Shown here: positions 61,753-64,000 of the stretch, one piece after another
Numbering within the stretch: the first letter of the stretch is position 1
How the letters are laid out: every line of letters starts with the position of its first letter
Assembly (NCBI GenBank): GCA_963778375.1
Contig: CAVZTX010000013.1
Span: 1 to 64,000 of the forward strand
Length of the DNA stretch: 64,000 bases
From: CAVZTX01 sp963778375
GTDB lineage: Bacteria; Chloroflexota; Ktedonobacteria; Ktedonobacterales; Ktedonobacteraceae
Direction of reading: 5' to 3'
Program-made: the position numbers and the translations under genes
Notes under the pieces: generated by a model
The model's database searches: none
The model's input: only the letters and a program-made list of their open reading frames with translations
What the model was told of the DNA's origin: nothing

Positions 61753-61932
61753 CCCTACTACTCTGTCAACCTACATTTGGTGGTGGGAACCTGGCTGGAA
61801 GTCCCCCAGACTTCCTTCCCCGCAAGGGGTGCCACTACATTTCCCCGATCAAATGAAACTTGATACAGCACTACGGGTAATTCCTTATATTCCCAATTTT
61901 TGCATATCTGCTATTGTTTGTAGGAGGCAAGG

Positions 61933-63636
61933 ATGCTTAAAAGACCGAGGCCTCGATTTTTCATGCTGGCCTTTGCTATAGTATCGGTGCTCGTACTGCT
62001 TCTCAGCGCCTGTAATGGAACTCCAACAGAGCCCGGCAAATCGAATGGTGGACCGGCGAGGGGTGGCACCTGGGTTGATGACCTTTACCAGGAGCCTACT
62101 AGCTTAATTCCTAATGGTTCGATAGGAACTTTTGCTGTGATGGTCGATCAGACTATCTGGGCTCCGCTCTTCTATGGAGACTCCCAGGGTAATATTCAAC
62201 CGGGCCTCGCTGTAGATATTCCGACCGTCGATAATGGAGAAGTTTCTCCTGATCTGAAGACCTGGACCTTTCGATTGCGTCCCCACTTGATGTGGTCGGA
62301 TGGTCAACCCTTGAACGCCGATGATGTAGATTTCAGTTGGCGTTTATGGACTAATGCCAAATTTCCCGCTGCAAGTACGATAGGATTCAGCTTGATCCAG
62401 GCAGCCGATGTTTCGGCGGACAAATTATCGATCACCTTTCACCTCTCGGCCAGCTTTGAACCGTTCGTCTCGATCTGGACTGATGCCTCAGCGGCACCGC
62501 TGCCCAAACATATCTTCCAGAACATCGCGCCTGACCAGGTGCTCAAATCTGCTGAAAATTTGAAACCTTCGGTTAGCAGCGGTCCGTGGACGATGAGCGA
62601 GAGTGTACGTGGCGATCACTACACGGTGGTACGCAACTCCCACTACTACCAGGCCGATAAGGGCTATCCGTACCTTGATAGCATTAACTTTAAAATCGTC
62701 GCGAACCAGGATACTATTCTCAGCGACTTCCAGGCTGGTAACATCGACTCCGCCTGGTTGCTGGATGTAACTAAAACCTCGACTTATAAGAGCTTGACCA
62801 ACTATCATATTGTTACCAACAGCAGTAGCCCGAACTTTGAGGCAATATACTTTAATCTAAACAATCCAATTCTCAAGGATGTCAATATTCGTAAGGCGAT
62901 GGCGATGGCTATCGACCAGAACGCTTTGATTCAGAATACTCGCGATGGGCAAGCTCTACCACTATGTACCGATCATGGCCCGGCCTATCATCCGGGCTAT
63001 GAAGCCAGTGCGCCTTGCCCTAAATATGATCCAGTAACGGCTGGACAGATACTGACTCAAGATGGCTGGACGATAGGAAGCGATGGCTATCGTCACAAGG
63101 GTGGCAAAACCCTGGAGTTTTCCTACTCAACTACTGCCAACGATGCCTGGCGCAAGGCTGATAGCTTGATGCTGCAAGGTGAATTCAAGGCTATTGGCAT
63201 AAAAATTGGTCTGATCTATTATCCCGCGAGCGTTTTCTTTGGCACTGTTCTGCCAAATGGCAAGCCGGGCCAGTATGACCTGGCAGAGTTTGAAAATTCA
63301 TTTGGCTATGATGCAGATGACTCCTCGAATTTTGCTTGTAACCAGATACCTTCTGCCGCAAATCAATTTGGTGGAGGCAATTTCTCCTTCTATTGCAATC
63401 CGCAACTGGACAAGCTCTTCACAGAAGAACTATCTACTGTTGATGTCGATGCGCGGCAGCAGATCTTCAATTCGATCCACCAGATCTACTTGACCGACTT
63501 CCCGTTCGTAACTCTGTTCGCTCCGATGGACCTTGCTGTGGTAAAAAATACTACACATAACTATAGACCTGGTCCCTTTGGTGCTTCGGAGACGATCAAT
63601 GCCTGGTTATGGTGGTGCAACAATGGCAAATGTTGA
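61933..63636 (+). CDS. Peptide/oligopeptide-binding lipoprotein (SBP family 5)
   Basis: 567-aa ABC-transporter solute-binding protein. Lipoprotein signal with lipobox LLSAC (Cys27) after a basic start (KRPRPRFF). Family-5 motifs: GGTWVDDLYQEPTSLIPNGS, WTFRLRPHLMWSDGQPLNAD, DVDFSWRLW, GPWTMSESVRGDHY and VNIRKAMAMAID. It binds peptides or similar solutes outside the cell for import. AGGAGG precedes the ATG at 61933. Permease and ATPase genes are not in the window; the next gene on the right is on the other strand. Confidence 0.92.
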   Translation: MLKRPRPRFFMLAFAIVSVLVLLLSACNGTPTEPGKSNGGPARGGTWVDDLYQEPTSLIPNGSIGTFAVMVDQTIWAPLFYGDSQGNIQPGLAVDIPTVDNGEVSPDLKTWTFRLRPHLMWSDGQPLNADDVDFSWRLWTNAKFPAASTIGFSLIQAADVSADKLSITFHLSASFEPFVSIWTDASAAPLPKHIFQNIAPDQVLKSAENLKPSVSSGPWTMSESVRGDHYTVVRNSHYYQADKGYPYLDSINFKIVANQDTILSDFQAGNIDSAWLLDVTKTSTYKSLTNYHIVTNSSSPNFEAIYFNLNNPILKDVNIRKAMAMAIDQNALIQNTRDGQALPLCTDHGPAYHPGYEASAPCPKYDPVTAGQILTQDGWTIGSDGYRHKGGKTLEFSYSTTANDAWRKADSLMLQGEFKAIGIKIGLIYYPASVFFGTVLPNGKPGQYDLAEFENSFGYDADDSSNFACNQIPSAANQFGGGNFSFYCNPQLDKLFTEELSTVDVDARQQIFNSIHQIYLTDFPFVTLFAPMDLAVVKNTTHNYRPGPFGASETINAWLWWCNNGKC

Positions 63637-63649
63637 TGGTCTCAGAAGC

Positions 63650-63760
63650 GGCAGGGAACGGAAGGATACCTGTCCCCCAGACAGGGTTCCCGCAAGTGGT
63701 CTCGCCTCCGCACCCAACCACCGCCCCTGCCTCTACAGATGTCGAATGGCATCGCAAAAC
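63650..63760. repeat. Intergenic repeat, GTAGGGGC-related, inverted orientation
   Basis: Contains CTGTCCCCCAGACAG and later GCCCCTGCCTCTACAG, the reverse complement of CTGTAGAGGCAGGGGC, matching the dispersed repeat family in weaker form. A related stretch with CCCCCAGACTTCC and CGCAAGGGG lies at about 61795-61845. Confidence 0.45.
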
Positions 63761-63822
63761 ACTTACCCATGTAAGCTCAATCTTCGTAGGGTTGAGAGAG
63801 GAGTGGAGAGGGGTCTGGTTGG

Positions 63823-64000
63823 CTACATCGCTTGCCAGACCTGTACCGTCGTATCATTGCTGCCTGAGGCAATACGCTTGCCATCGGGGGACCAGGTCAC
63901 TGCATAGACGGGTGTGTTGGACGTAAAATGGCCCCAATAGAAATCAGCGTGCCCGCGATAGATGTAGGCGCGTGCTCCCGTGGTGGCATCCCATACCTGC
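63823..64000 (-). CDS. WD40-repeat protein, C-terminal end (partial)
   Basis: Reading leftward from the window edge, the frame gives VWDATTGARAYIYRGHADFY, then VYAVTWSPDGKRIASGSNDT and TVQVWQAM before TAG at 63823-63825. The GH...WSPDG-IASGS-D-VWD pattern is a WD40 beta-propeller blade. The rest of the gene lies beyond 64000. It is convergent with the solute-binding lipoprotein gene. Confidence 0.85.
   Translation of the reverse strand, partial: QVWDATTGARAYIYRGHADFYWGHFTSNTPVYAVTWSPDGKRIASGSNDTTVQVWQAM

Overview
The window looks like a chromosomal segment of a filamentous, soil-type Chloroflexota bacterium of the Ktedonobacteria kind. The assignment rests on gene content rather than on any search: very large TIR/STAND signalling proteins, pentapeptide-repeat proteins, Cys-rich Tat-exported proteins, DUF4383 and DUF2267 proteins, giant FtsX-type permeases, Ser/Thr kinases with Thr/Ala-rich linkers, and many small intergenic palindromes that start GTAGGGGC. 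One tRNA (Arg, anticodon CCG) is present. No rRNA, CRISPR array or replication origin was seen.

Layout. (1) 0-20.6 kb is accessory DNA. It holds two paralogous pentapeptide-repeat proteins with a Rossmann-like C-terminal domain, two TIR proteins (one a 1033-residue TIR-STAND-GAF-histidine kinase fusion), an AIPR abortive-infection protein, a broken radC, a Ca2+/H+ antiporter that has lost its first repeat, and an IS3-family element (17120-18382). The IS sits inside a KGG-motif stress protein gene that can be rebuilt exactly by removing the IS and one target duplication. (2) 21.1-41.3 kb is a purine/ureide catabolic island: adenine deaminase; a three-subunit molybdenum hydroxylase (FAD, 2Fe-2S, Mo); an alpha-hydroxyacid oxidase; two fold-type-II PLP enzymes; SsnA; a YgeY-type M20 peptidase; carbamate kinase; a YgeW-type carbamoyltransferase; and, after a small signalling insert (response regulator, LysM protein, Ser/Thr kinase), a HyuA-type dihydropyrimidinase. 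This closely parallels the E. coli ygeW-xdhD locus. A plausible logic is purine base to oxidised purine (Ade, Mo hydroxylase), then ring opening and deamination (SsnA, HyuA, YgeY), amino-acid-like fragments to the PLP enzymes, and carbamoyl transfer to carbamoyl phosphate with ATP recovery (YgeW, carbamate kinase). YgeX and YgfK are not seen. (3) 41.5-64 kb is mixed: alpha/beta hydrolase, lysine 5,6-aminomutase alpha subunit, a Nudix-4TM fusion, a GT39-type glycosyltransferase, a degenerate tyrosine recombinase, a decayed comEC beside an intact comEA, small membrane proteins, a fused tandem duplication of an FtsX-type permease with an internal TGA, the tRNA, a peptide-binding lipoprotein, and the end of a WD40 protein running off the right edge.

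Broken genes are a theme. Three catabolic genes (CysK-like, ThrC-like, YgeY) each carry one extra base. The kinase C-terminus carries two compensating indels or a stop. comEC has many frame breaks. radC and the FtsX permease carry in-frame stops. Several multi-kilobase ORFs nearby are intact, so the sequence is not error-prone overall, but isolated single-base indels could still be assembly errors.
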